64,000 bases of DNA from Endotrypanum monterogeii (taxonomy: Eukaryota > Euglenozoa > Kinetoplastea > Trypanosomatida > Trypanosomatidae), in the NCBI GenBank assembly GCA_000333855.2, contig CM007346.1, positions 253,046 through 317,045 on the forward strand, given 5' to 3'. Positions 30,194-41,071 of the stretch are shown piece after piece. Every line of letters begins with the position of its first letter. Position 1 is the first letter of the stretch. The notes below the pieces were generated by a model. The model saw only the letters and a program-made list of their open reading frames with translations. It made no database searches and had not been told where the DNA came from. Position numbers and translations under genes: made by a program.

Positions 30194-31866
30194 ACTACAT
30201 ACATGCGCGCACGCCTCTTCAAAGTAGAGGAGTGTGTCTATTCACCGCAACGGGAGCAGCAGCGAAATGTGAGAGCTAGAAGGGAGGGGAGGGAAAACGA
30301 AAGAGGTGTCAGAATCATGCTACCCAGCGCATAGGACGCGCACCCATGCTGCTATCAATGGAAGAGGCGATGGTGGTGCGGAGAAAGAAAAAACTTTGTT
30401 TCCTCTCCTCCCCGCAAGAAAACGCCCCTTCCATGCAAAGCTACCAAAAATTGAAGCACACACCTTCACTCCTACACACACGTACATCAAATACAAAGAC
30501 GACGACCGTCTGTCAACACGTCAAAGCGAAGACACTGAGGAAGCCCTCCTCCCCCCCCCCTCCCCCCCACCTAGGGGATGGGAGATACCCTTGGTGAGTT
30601 TTGTGTATGAGCGCAAACAGTCAAAGGGATCGTCGGTGAAGGGTGCTAAAAGCAAGCAGAGCGACGTCGGTGCTGCACACAATGCAGTATACCAGTAGTG
30701 GGGACATTGAGACAGCAGGCGGAAAGATAAAGAAGAAGAGGTTTTAGCAGCCGATCGGCAAGAGCAAGAAAAGGTCGTAGTGATTTCAATACCACAATAT
30801 ATATATATATATATATTGTGGAGGGTGTGAAAACGAAGTGCAACAGCCGATGGCGCCGGCCTGTACGCCCTAGGATACTCTACTGTGAGAAAAGGGGAGC
30901 GTGACCCGACAGGAGTGCTCTACACAAGCACTAGCCACAGCATGAATGGGGAGAGAGGTAAAAAGGGAAACAAACAAGAGCGTGTGCGGGAGTGTAGCCA
31001 CGTCCAAAACACATGCAAACGTGGAAAGGAGAGTGGGGGGGAAGGGGGTGAAGCGGCGGTGAGGCTCAATCGATTAACCGTCCACCAAATCACCCTGTTG
31101 GTGGTAGAAGGGTTCCTTTGAAAATACGTGAAAGTGATAAAACCACAAAAAAATCGAGAGGGCTTATCGGGAAGAAGCGGGGTAGAGAGAGAAACGAGTA
31201 AATAAGGGGATGGGAAAGGGAGGCAAAAAAAAAAAAAACAAGAAGAGGGAAACGAAGACGAAACAAAAGGAGCTTTTCCGAAGAGGGACAGAGAAGACTC
31301 TACATATAAATATACAAATATATATATATATATATGTATAGATATGTGTGTGTGACCGCAGGTGCACAGATCATAGAAAGAGATACTCGCTCTGCCTTAC
31401 ACACCCGCGAGCACACAAGTGATAGAGAAGTGGAAATGCGTCACCGTAGAGAGGAGGAGCGGGCAAAGATCAAGACGACAGCGAGACGATAAAAAAAAAT
31501 CAAAGCCCTGGAGAAGAATAAGGCCACGAGAGAAACGGCGAGACGGGGTAATGCGAGAGGAGACCAGCTATGGGTGTACACACAAGAAAGTAGGGAGACC
31601 ACCTTTTTTCGTTGACAAGGAATACGCAAAAAGTATTGGGAATAGAGGAAAGCATCAAGTTATACATCGCCTACGAGACCCTTTCTTGAGGGGGGGAGGA
31701 GGAGGGGGGGGGGGGCGAAATGACGTGTGTGTGTCTGGGCCACAACCCTATTGAGGAGAAATGCGCCTTGAATGCACCTCCCTCGACAACCCCCGCACAC
31801 GGAAAGTGTGCTCCGGCCAACACGCGAAAAAATAAATGCACAACATATCAAACAACGGAGAGTTGT

Positions 31867-34800
31867 CTAGAGCGGCGATACTTTTTTCAACACGTGACCG
31901 AGGTCTCCAAACCACTGATGGCCGAGAAGCTGTTTCGCTGAGGGTCGTTGCTTGGGGTCGAACGAGCCCAAGCACGATAAGATGAAGTCAGCCGCCATGC
32001 GCGCCTCGGCAAAGCCAAGGTACGGCTTCAGTTCAAACACCAAGTCTCGGCTCGGGTACCAGCGGGAGTGGGAGGCGCAGATTAAATTTCCCGCTCGGTC
32101 GACAAAGCGGTGAAGGTACTCCGGTAGGGATAGAGACGCACTTTTCGGTAACTGCTTCCCTTGGGCTACCGCATCATAGTAGTCGTTGTTGCGCACACGA
32201 ATGCCCCTGATCTCCGGCGGCAATGGGCCGATAAGCCGCATCATCATGGCGAGATGCTCAATATCCATCTGACGCTGATCACGCGTCGTCTTCTTCGGAT
32301 CCATCAGAAAGTGTCCGGTGATGAGCTCGAAGGCCATGCAACCCACACTCCAGATGTCTGTTGCACAGGTGAAGTCAAGCCCTAACAAAACCTCCGGGGC
32401 GCGGTACTCGCGTGTTTGAATGAGCGTGCCGCGTTGGTTGTCGACAATACCTGAACGAGTCACAGGGAAGTTCCTCTTACAGCGCATGAGGGGTGCCAGC
32501 AATGATTTGTCGACATTACCGCACATGGACATCCACGACGGCGCAGAGCTCGGCGGCTCCAGCAGCGCTGACAAGCCGAAGTCAGCCAAGCAAACAAGAT
32601 GGCTCCTTCTCTGCTGCACCATCGACTCCCTGAGTTGATCAATGCCGATCATGTGACTCCGCTCCTGGTTGTAGCCACAAAACTTCTCCATCATATTCAT
32701 CAGCTTCGAGTCCACGGACAAGCACAACACGTTTTCCGGCTTGATGTCTGTGTGCAGAACGTTCAATACGCTCAGCTCGTGTAGCGAGATCAGTACGGAG
32801 ATGATAATCTCCTTGATCATGCGCAGATCCGCAGCATTGCGTCGATTTTGATCCGCCTTCATGCGTTCAATAACAGATAACAAGTTTGGCCCACAAAGGG
32901 GTAGAACCATACAAGTATGCATGCCAAACTCACCACGCACGTCAAAGCAGTCAATTATATTTGTGATGGCGACATGCTTCGGGAGACGCGCCTCAAGGTA
33001 GCGCAGCAGGCTGACCTCGTAGGCCGTTACCTCCTGTACGATGGAGCGACACTTGGCTACCTTGACCGCGACGAAGGCCTGCGAAATGCTTCGATTAGTG
33101 GTGAAGTGCTTCGTATCGTAGCCCAGCCACACCGTGCTGAACTCGCCATAACCTATTTTCTGGATTAACACATATCGTGCGTGAAAAATACGACCTGGCG
33201 TCACGCTGAGATAGCCGCCCTCTTTGTACGCATTCTTGTCCTCCTCAAAGCGGTCACACCACTGATCGATGTACCGCTGCATTTGATTTTGACTGGAAGT
33301 GAAAGAATATCCCGCGAACATCGAGAGCGCCGATATCCGGCCACTAGAGGCAGTACCCGTCGATGCAGAGCTCACACTCGCGCCTCGAGGCTCGAGAACG
33401 TCCTTCGGGCTAGACAAAGTGCCAGGGTCCACAAGAGAGGCCGAGGCGCTCGACGCCGGTGTTGGCACCCGCGCACTGGGATAGACTTTGCCGAGAGAAA
33501 GCGTGGCTGCACTCTTGTCGCGTGGTCGTCCCTCATGTGCAGCGGAAGTGCATGTACTGAGACTGCCAGCAGTTTGCACGACACCCACCCTCTCTACGCG
33601 ACCAGCTCCACTAGCCGCAGCACTGCCAGCACTGGCCTTATCGGTCGCAATGTTCGCCGAAATGGTTGATCTGGAGAGAGACGCTGAGGACGACTGCTGC
33701 GCGCGGCTGTTGGAGCGACTTAGCGTGTGCGTAGTCGTCGCACTGGAGCTGCGGCAGGCTTCGTCCTCCCGAGTTGCAACCGGTAGCACTGTGTCAGCCG
33801 TGAGCACTGGCGTTTGTATTGGCCGCTCCGGCTTGTGCGCCGCGTCGAGAGGGATGGTTTGATGCACCGCAGGTGGTTTCCGTGCTATCGGGGCTGTAGC
33901 CACCACTGGTGAACCAAATGCCATGTGCTGCGATGATGACGGGACATTGCGCTGCTGCTGCTCTGCCTCATCCGTGGAATATACACTCCCCACCCTCGGC
34001 GGTGAGAAAGGTGTCAACACAATTCCATGATGAGAGGTGACGGTAGAGGCGTGTACCGACGTCTGGGATTCTGTAGATAGCGAGCACCCTGCAGTGGTAC
34101 TCTCCATGGTTGTGGCCGCAAGTGACTCTGAATCATGGTTTCGAGATGGGGTGCTGGGCATAGTGGAGCTCTTGCCATCGGATCGGCCCGCGCTGTGACC
34201 CATGCGCACAGTCGTTGTGCCGCACCGTGCCGCTAACTCGCCGCTCGCCATGCTGCCCTGGGGAAGTGCATCGACGGTGGGCGTCGCCGTTGTCGAGGAG
34301 AATGATGCTCCTGCCAGCGCGGGATCTTTGTAGTTGGCGGTCGTGACAGTTGTGCGAGGACTGTTTCTCGGGGGTAGAGCGGTGCAGGGGTTTGCCTTGA
34401 CCATCGGTGCCCTCGACGTACTCGCTTGCATGTGTGGCTTAGCCACTGCGTTCGCACCGACAACAGTTGAACCACTCGACACCCTCAGGGTCATCTTCGA
34501 GCTGCCTGCGTCAGTACGGCTGTAGGAGAGGTCGATGACGCCAAACATTGCAGGTGACTTGAGTGCTGGTGGGGAAGAAGAGATTACCGCTGATGAATGA
34601 ATCAGTTGTCGGCGCTCATGTGGTGAGCTGGTGGCGTGCACTGGGGTCCCAGCTGACTGTGAATCCGAGGAAAGCCTCATGGGTGATTGAATTTGTGCCA
34701 ACGCCGGTGCCCGCAGCGGCGACGCGAACGAATGGGAAACTTCGAAGAGAGGGTCCGTTGAGACGTTACCCTGTGCACTAACGCCAACGGCCTGAGGCGT

Positions 34801-36015
34801 GGAAGTGGTTGGTGGATTTTTTTTAGGACGCACAACCGATGTGGATTCGCCTGACGGTGGTACGGTGACTCGCCATCCGGAGTGAGAGGAAGACGACGCC
34901 TCGGCTCGGGTAAAGGGGGTTGACTCAGGTGCCTCGTGAGGCCAACTGGACGAAGAAGAAGCGGGCCGGTGGGCAACCGATGTGGTCACTGTGAATGTAC
35001 CCCCATCTGGCGAGATGTTAAGCGCTGGTGAGTTGTTTTCCCCGTACCGACGAGAAACTATTGTGCATCCATCGACAGCGGTGGGGACGCCCAGCGGTCT
35101 AGAGCCGCCTGTTGCCACAGATGAACTTGTGCTGACGGTGGGGACTTGAGTGGCAGGTGCATGACGCTGCGGCGCAGGCCGCTCCTGTTGCTTCGGAGAG
35201 TGCATGCCATCCAAAGAACGACGAATGGGTGAGGAGTCCACCATTCGCGAGATGATGACGTTCTCAGGGTGCGCTGGCAGCGAGGAGCTCAGCACCTCAG
35301 ACTGGGTGTGTGTGTTTGGGTGCGATACCTTTTCCGCTCGTGTCACGTACCCCTCACGTCTGGTGTCATTGCCACCCTCCTGCGGGTGATGTGGAGTGCT
35401 GGTCATTAAAGCGCCGCAATACGTATCACCAAAGGTGGTGGAAGCTACCTGCGTATCAAGGGCCTCGTTGGGTACAAAGCCTATCGGTGACGAAGGCGAA
35501 GACGCTGCGATAGAGTAGCGCTGCTGTCGGCGCCGATGCAGTTGGTCCGGCGAGTGAGTTTTGGACCGAGGCAGGGAATGCGGTACGATCGAGCCTTTCC
35601 GGGACCTCACGGGGTACCTGAGAGAGGCATCGTTGTTACTTGTGTGCATCCCGGCATCAGCTATGGTGCTGCTCTGCAGAGCTGAGTTGCTCACCTGACT
35701 CTCCATTGGTATCCGTCTGCTATACAATGAAGATGTTGTGTGATTTCGGTACGTGCTTTCATCGCGGGTAGCGGGGTACACAGCGTACATAAGCGGCGAG
35801 CCCATGTTGGAGGGAAACGACGCAGGAGAAGCTTGTTGTTTCTGTAATGGCGTACCGCGGCGAGACGAACAGAGCGGCGGCGATGACACCTCATCGGCTA
35901 CATCGCGGTCATCATGGGAGAGACCCTCACCGCGACTATTCCCCCTGAAGTATTTGGGTCTCACTGGCATCTCTTGTTTTTCCTCTGACTGTAAGTACCG
36001 CTTCACAAACTGCAT
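31867..36015 (-). CDS. SRPK-family (CMGC) protein kinase with ~930-residue N-terminal extension
   Basis: A 1382-aa protein from the ATG at 36013-36015; nine codons upstream begin with TTG, and an acceptor-like AG lies 34 nt before the ATG. The first ~930 residues are Ser/Thr/Pro-rich and low in hydrophobics, so probably disordered. The kinase domain follows: lead-in YLSVTPGRIFHARYVLIQKI, Gly-loop GYGEFSTVWLGYD at 955, AVKVAKC with the ATP-binding Lys, catalytic loop HTDIKPENVL at 1088, DFG in LADFGLSALL at 1145, TREYRAPEVLLG, DIWSVGCMAFELITG and a C-lobe ending QRPSAKQLLGHQWF. The lead-in and the HTDIKPEN loop are hallmarks of SR-protein kinases, which phosphorylate RS-domain splicing factors. 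A spacer of about 45 residues lies between the catalytic loop and DFG. All catalytic residues look intact, so it should be active. The long N-terminus may control localisation. Confidence 0.92.
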   Translation of the reverse strand: MQFVKRYLQSEEKQEMPVRPKYFRGNSRGEGLSHDDRDVADEVSSPPLCSSRRGTPLQKQQASPASFPSNMGSPLMYAVYPATRDESTYRNHTTSSLYSRRIPMESQVSNSALQSSTIADAGMHTSNNDASLRYPVRSRKGSIVPHSLPRSKTHSPDQLHRRRQQRYSIAASSPSSPIGFVPNEALDTQVASTTFGDTYCGALMTSTPHHPQEGGNDTRREGYVTRAEKVSHPNTHTQSEVLSSSLPAHPENVIISRMVDSSPIRRSLDGMHSPKQQERPAPQRHAPATQVPTVSTSSSVATGGSRPLGVPTAVDGCTIVSRRYGENNSPALNISPDGGTFTVTTSVAHRPASSSSSWPHEAPESTPFTRAEASSSSHSGWRVTVPPSGESTSVVRPKKNPPTTSTPQAVGVSAQGNVSTDPLFEVSHSFASPLRAPALAQIQSPMRLSSDSQSAGTPVHATSSPHERRQLIHSSAVISSSPPALKSPAMFGVIDLSYSRTDAGSSKMTLRVSSGSTVVGANAVAKPHMQASTSRAPMVKANPCTALPPRNSPRTTVTTANYKDPALAGASFSSTTATPTVDALPQGSMASGELAARCGTTTVRMGHSAGRSDGKSSTMPSTPSRNHDSESLAATTMESTTAGCSLSTESQTSVHASTVTSHHGIVLTPFSPPRVGSVYSTDEAEQQQRNVPSSSQHMAFGSPVVATAPIARKPPAVHQTIPLDAAHKPERPIQTPVLTADTVLPVATREDEACRSSSATTTHTLSRSNSRAQQSSSASLSRSTISANIATDKASAGSAAASGAGRVERVGVVQTAGSLSTCTSAAHEGRPRDKSAATLSLGKVYPSARVPTPASSASASLVDPGTLSSPKDVLEPRGASVSSASTGTASSGRISALSMFAGYSFTSSQNQMQRYIDQWCDRFEEDKNAYKEGGYLSVTPGRIFHARYVLIQKIGYGEFSTVWLGYDTKHFTTNRSISQAFVAVKVAKCRSIVQEVTAYEVSLLRYLEARLPKHVAITNIIDCFDVRGEFGMHTCMVLPLCGPNLLSVIERMKADQNRRNAADLRMIKEIIISVLISLHELSVLNVLHTDIKPENVLCLSVDSKLMNMMEKFCGYNQERSHMIGIDQLRESMVQQRRSHLVCLADFGLSALLEPPSSAPSWMSMCGNVDKSLLAPLMRCKRNFPVTRSGIVDNQRGTLIQTREYRAPEVLLGLDFTCATDIWSVGCMAFELITGHFLMDPKKTTRDQRQMDIEHLAMMMRLIGPLPPEIRGIRVRNNDYYDAVAQGKQLPKSASLSLPEYLHRFVDRAGNLICASHSRWYPSRDLVFELKPYLGFAEARMAADFILSCLGSFDPKQRPSAKQLLGHQWFGDLGHVLKKVSPL

Positions 36016-36049
36016 CGGAAATAGAGTGCGAATATGTCCCAACTTCCAG

Positions 36050-36051
36050 CT
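36050..36051 (-). promoter_or_regulatory. Candidate spliced-leader acceptor for the SRPK-like kinase
   Basis: On the minus strand tttccctgctgttctgttctAG is followed by 34 nt and then the ATG at 36015. This is a good polypyrimidine-AG match and argues for the ATG rather than the upstream TTG. Pattern-based only. Confidence 0.5.
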
Positions 36052-36069
36052 AGAACAGAACAGCAGGGA

Positions 36070-36071
<2 letters not shown>

Positions 36072-36109
<38 letters not shown>

Positions 36110-36110
36110 A
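36072..36110. repeat. (TA)n(TG)n compound microsatellite upstream of the kinase
   Basis: About 14 TA units followed by TG units, 20 bp beyond the putative splice acceptor of the kinase gene. It has the same arrangement as the repeat next to NMD3. Confidence 0.95.
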
Positions 36111-39100
36111 GAAGGGAGATGACGGAAGGTGTGTGTGGGTGGGTGGGTGGGGGGAGTATTCACTTCGAACGCACCGGCGGTAGTGAGAATCAATCCGCGG
36201 CAGATGAAGAAAAAAAAACAAGAGGGGGATAAAAAGAAAGCACGCACACACAAAAAAAAAGAGAGCGACTCAACAAGACCAGAGAGCACAACAGCAAAAG
36301 CTGAGTAACGCGTTGACTCCGCACGTGAATGCCCAACAGATATCAACGACGGCAGACTTCGGCGCTACTCGGAGAGACGACCAGGAGATACAGACAAAGA
36401 CACGGGGAAAAATAAAAGAGGGGAAGGCAAAGGAGTGCACGTGTGGAGAAGAGAGGGATATATATATTTTTTTTTTTTTCAAGAGCTCAGAGAAGACAAA
36501 GGAAGGAAAGAATTTAAAGAGAGTAATGGCCGCTGTTTCTTTTGTGCTTTTTCTCTTTTTTCTTTTTTTCTTTTTTTTCTTCTTTTGTGGAGGGGGAGGA
36601 GGGGGGAAGAGGTGGAAAAGAACGACAACGCAACAGAGAGGTCAAGCAACTGTTAAGAGGGAGGAAGCACACTCAACGGAGTGCAGAGCGGTGAGGTAGA
36701 GAGGGGAGGAGGGGAGGAGTTCGAAGAAGCGAAGTGAAGAGAGGGAGGACCCGAGGCTTTACAGAAAGAGCTGAGTGTAATGAAAAGAAGGGGGGATAGG
36801 AACGGAAAGGGGGAGAAGATCGCACTGGGGGGACTCGAGTACAACGAGTCGAAATGATATTTCCCTACGATATCACCACACACCCACGCACCCACGAACT
36901 TAGAGAAAGGGAGGGGGGAGGCCCAAAAATAATAAACGCACACAACTTATAAAAAAAAAAGGGAGACAAATATATAACAGGGAGAGAAAAGAAAAGGGGG
37001 GTAGAGAAGTGAAAATGTCGCAGAGAATACCAGCGATTAAGCGAGGGGGACGTAGGGGAAAACCTAACAATCCGTACACGCACAACCTAAGGAGGGAGAA
37101 GTTCGCGAGTGTACTAAGCCCCGCCGCCAGGGAGAATTGTGTCACCACTGGCAACACGCGATTGGAATGAAAAAAAAAATAAAGAGCGGGATGATGAGAG
37201 GTAAAAACAAGCGAGGAGAAAAGCAACAAAAAATATATTTAAAAAAAATCGAGATGAATATTTAGCGCAAACACGGAAAGAGGAAGAGCAGATCAACAGC
37301 TGGCAGGTGCATACAAACATGCACACTCCGTCACAGAGCCAACGACGAACAAGTTTGTGAAAAAAAAAGATTTTTGAAGGGAAAAAAAGACCAACAAAAA
37401 CAAAAACAAGAAGCGTAAGCCCACGTTAAGCAAAAGGAAAAAAAAAATCTTCAGAAATAAAATGGAGAGTTCTTCAGCTTCCCCGTGTGTATAGAAGCCA
37501 CTTTGTTTCGCTCTTTCTTTTGTGTGGATGTGCCTCGGTCGACGTATCGTGCAGGGACAAACAACCAACAACAAAAAGAGAATAAATTACGACAAATGGA
37601 ATAGACGCATACAGCGACGATGCCCCTCGAAAAAACATCAACACAACAAGAGGGGTGAGAGCCGCAGCCCAGGGACGCAGAGAGCGGAGTGAAGCGAGTA
37701 GGCGATGGATCACGTGAGCACGCGCACAGAGTGAAGAGAGCTCTGACACGACGAGAAAAAATATAGGTGCACCGTGAAAAGAAAAAAAATTTAACAACAA
37801 AAAAATAAGGTAAGAGAGAGCGTAACGCACTGAGAGAGAACACGATGAGAGCCTATATATACACGCACACAAGGAAAGCGTCAACACGATGTACGACAGA
37901 TGAAAGAAAATGGCACACACCCGATCACGCACGCTTGAGTGAGCACCTCAGTGGTGTGACGCAAATTTTCAAAAAGCAGAAAGACAAACACACTATGAGA
38001 TGAAGTAAAAGTAAGAGGAAAGGCGCGCAGTAAACAACAAAAAAAAACACCACAAACAAAGATGAAACACACACACACACACACACAACTTCAATGCAAT
38101 TAAAATTTGAACTGATCGCCGGGGGAATTTAAAAAGTAATAATAATATTATAAATATATGAGGGTAAACTTTTTTTTTCCTGCTCAAGTCGGTATGTCAG
38201 GGGGGAAAAAAAGAAGCGAAAAAGGCAAGGCGAGCGACAAAACAAACTAGTACGGGAGGAATGTAGGTGAGTTGGATAAATACACCAGCACAGGGAGCAA
38301 GAACACTCCGAAAACAACAAAAAAATCTCTCCAACAGAAAGAGCACACGCAGTTCCTATGATAGGGTTATTGGCGCTAGGGTGGGAGAGGGAGGAAGGTA
38401 TGAGAACACGATGCACACGCGTGCGTGATCATACAGCTATAACACCCAAGATATGTACCGATGGGGTAAAAATATGAGCACACACGAAATACAATTTTAA
38501 AAGGTGATGCCTTCGTGGCTACAAAGGATGCTTTTTATAAGTCACAAACAGAAAAAAAAACACCCCTCCCACACATATACACAAGCGATGGAGAGATCTA
38601 GGGAAGGTCGGTACACTCACGTACACCCACACTCGACAAAGCAATGAAAAATATATAAGCTGCGGTAACCACAACAAGGACGGAATATTGGTTTAACGCA
38701 CACACACAGAGGCACAGAAAAGCGTTTTTGATACGAGACAGATCGTCTGTCTATGTATACGTATATGTGTGTGTGTGTCTCGACGTAAGAAAATACAAGG
38801 GGAGTCAGTGAGGACAAATACGCAGTGCACACACCCACACCGAGGAAGAGAAAAATTGTGAATGAGGCGAGGGAGAGGGAAGAGAGGGGAGAAAGACTCA
38901 AATCTGAAGTTCTCGTCGTTGATGCGTGGAAGAAAAAAAAAGAGGTAAAAACGCAAGAGGAACAGTGCGAATTGGAAGCCAGAGACGGGACAGGTGGTCG
39001 TGTTGGTTACAGAGGGAGGGATCTCGCAATGGAAGGGGGGGATGGATATAGTGGGTCTCCTCCGTACGTGTGTGCGCGCCTGCAACAATATATATATATA

Positions 39101-39693
39101 TATATATATGGCCTATTGATGGGAAGGGGGGGAAGTTCCCTGTTTCTTCCTCCCTTCAACCCTCCTGAATAGAAACCGTTCTGCTTGTGACACTACTTCC
39201 CCTTCCTCGGATGCCAAAGTAGGGACGCCGCGGAAACAGACGGACCTGTGACAGCCAAAACACCAATCGAAAAACAGGGAGAGAAGAGAGTTGAATATGG
39301 GAGAAGGAGGTGGGGGGGGAAGATGATAAGTTTGTAGTATGCACTTTTCTCCCTCGAAAATAAAATGCCGGTCTTTTTATTGTCTTGATATGAAACTGTG
39401 TATACGGCAGTAGATCCCAGAGATATACAGTGTGTGAGAAAGGGAGGGAAGGCAGGGGAGGTGACCGGAGTAAAGAAAAGAAGAAACACACACACGCACA
39501 GAACCCGTATATCTGCTGCTCTGTCGTCGTCTTGGAAGTGTCTCTCTCTGACGTCAGGTTTAATGCTGTGCGTTGGCGTATGTATGTAAGTGTATGAGCT
39601 TCCGTGATGGTGTTGGTGATGGGAGTAGGTGGGAGGAGAAATAGGCCGATGAGAATCCCCTCGCTTTTTATATATCCTTTTGTTGTTTCTGAC

Positions 39694-39710
<17 letters not shown>

Positions 39711-39737
<27 letters not shown>

Positions 39738-39745
39738 TAAGTGGT

Positions 39746-39783
<38 letters not shown>

Positions 39784-39842
39784 GTTGTACGGTAGGTAGG
39801 TGGTGGTAGGTAGGGAGGAGAGGACGCGTAGCGTACGCGACG
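39711..39842. repeat. (TA)n(GT)n compound repeat plus GTAGG-rich stretch, left of gap
   Basis: A (TA)n run (39711-39736), a short spacer, a (GT)n run (39749-39782), then a GGTAGGTAGG-rich stretch leading into Ns. Confidence 0.9.
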
Positions 39843-39862
39843 NNNNNNNNNNNNNNNNNNNN
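39843..39862. other. Assembly gap (20 N)
   Basis: Twenty Ns lie between two GTAGG-rich stretches that are each next to (TA)n and (TG)n repeats. The round size suggests an arbitrary gap length. Confidence 0.99.
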
Positions 39863-39954
39863 GGTAGTAGGTAGGTAGGTAGGGTAGGGAGGAAAGTAAG
39901 GTACGACGTAGTAGAATACCTCCGTCTTTTACTTTATTATACTTTCTTGTTTCT

Positions 39955-39991
<37 letters not shown>

Positions 39992-39994
39992 GGA

Positions 39995-40035
<41 letters not shown>
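39863..40035. repeat. GTAGG-rich stretch plus (TA)n(TG)n compound repeat, right of gap
   Basis: A GGTAGGTAGG-rich stretch, then (TA)n at 39959-39988 and (TG)n at 39997-40035. The components are the same as left of the gap. Confidence 0.9.
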
Positions 40036-40038
<3 letters not shown>

Positions 40039-41071
40039 TTGGGCGAAGTGGTGGGAGTTGGGAAGGGATGGAAGCGGTGAGTGGGGAGAGTGACACAGAA
40101 GAGAAAGAAGTTTAGCGAAGGCCCCACACGCCGATAGAAAGATGTGCGCTCTCTCATTTCTGTCACCCAGGCCCAATGCCAAGCGTCGAGACCAAATTGA
40201 AAACGATAATGTAATGTATCCACACCCTCAATGAATACAGATTTCCTCCCTTCTCTTGTGGTCTGTGTACGAGCGGTACAAAACGGCGAGCGTGGAAAAC
40301 AGGTTCGAGGAATACACATGAGTGGGTGGTGAGACTCTTCTCAGGGAGAATCTCGCGTGTAGTTCACCTGGACATTCTAGGCGTCACGTCCTCCCCTATT
40401 GATCATTTCCTCGGGGAGTGGAAGGGGAGGGGGAGAGGGCGCGAGAACAAAACGAAAAGCACACCCGTACAGACGCACACACCAGTGTCACAAAGCCAGC
40501 ACTAACATAACCCCTACTCCTCCTCATTCCCCATAGAGGAGCCGAAAATGACAGATGGCTTACGACGATGGTGACTCCGATGCACTGACGTACTCTGACA
40601 AGTGGCTCAGAGACCGCGAACAAAAAGAAAAAGGGGGTAAAGCGGGGCTGGAAGAACACCAACAAAGAAACGATAAGCGGCAATAGCATACCAGAGGCAG
40701 TCATCTGCCTACGCCAAGGTCAACATCCCACGATGGAGCGATAAATAAAAGGCCCTCACCTATCCACCCCCCCCCTCCCCACACACACACACCCTACTAC
40801 TACTACACCGGGAGGTGAGAAGAGGAAGAAAATCAAGAGCGCTCAAGAAGGGGTGGAACACGCAAACCCTTTAGCCTCCAGTCACTAAACCCCTAACGCC
40901 ACCTCCGACGGCACACGGTCAGAAAAGAAAAAGAAAGGGAAAAAGAGGTTGAGAAACGGAAGCCCCGCATACCCATAAAGTAGCCGACGCACAACCTTCA
41001 AACACCACCTCCCCTTTCCCCCATTTCTCGCCTTCCCCTGGATTCATCAAAAAAAAAAAAGCAGTTGGTGC

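Larger units (their letters stand above)
28534..31866. other. 3.3-kb intergenic spacer between NMD3 and the SRPK-like kinase
   Basis: No supported gene is seen. The plus strand is strongly purine-rich over much of it. Repeats include (AT)n at 28558-28579, a compound (CA)n(TA)n at 30127-30193, (AT)n at 30797-30818, (TA)n near 31318-31334, C runs near 29450 and 30550, and G runs near 31692-31714. It should contain a long 3' UTR for the kinase and the 5' region of NMD3. I found no tRNA-like B-box/A-box pair. Confidence 0.6.
36016..41071. other. 5.1-kb gene desert inside the minus-strand unit
   Basis: No supported protein gene lies between the channel gene (stop at 41072) and the kinase start. 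From about 36.2 to 38.5 kb the plus strand is almost all purine (GA-rich with A runs), so the transcribed strand is pyrimidine-rich. Microsatellites lie at 36072-36110, 38069-38088, 39090-39109, 39711-39782 and 39959-40035, with a 20-N gap at 39843-39862. Flanking genes are co-oriented, so this is not a strand switch. A long 3' UTR or unrecognised small RNA genes are possible. Confidence 0.6.

Noticed and set aside
36313..36699. 128-aa plus-strand frame with a Phe-rich stretch
   Set aside because: The Phe run comes from a T homopolymer region in spacer DNA, and the direction is opposite to the array.
39156..40319. 387-aa minus-strand open frame across the 39.84-kb gap
   Set aside because: It reads through Ns and through (CA)n and (TA)n repeats, giving Thr-His and Ile-Tyr strings; it has no domain and no gene-like codon use.
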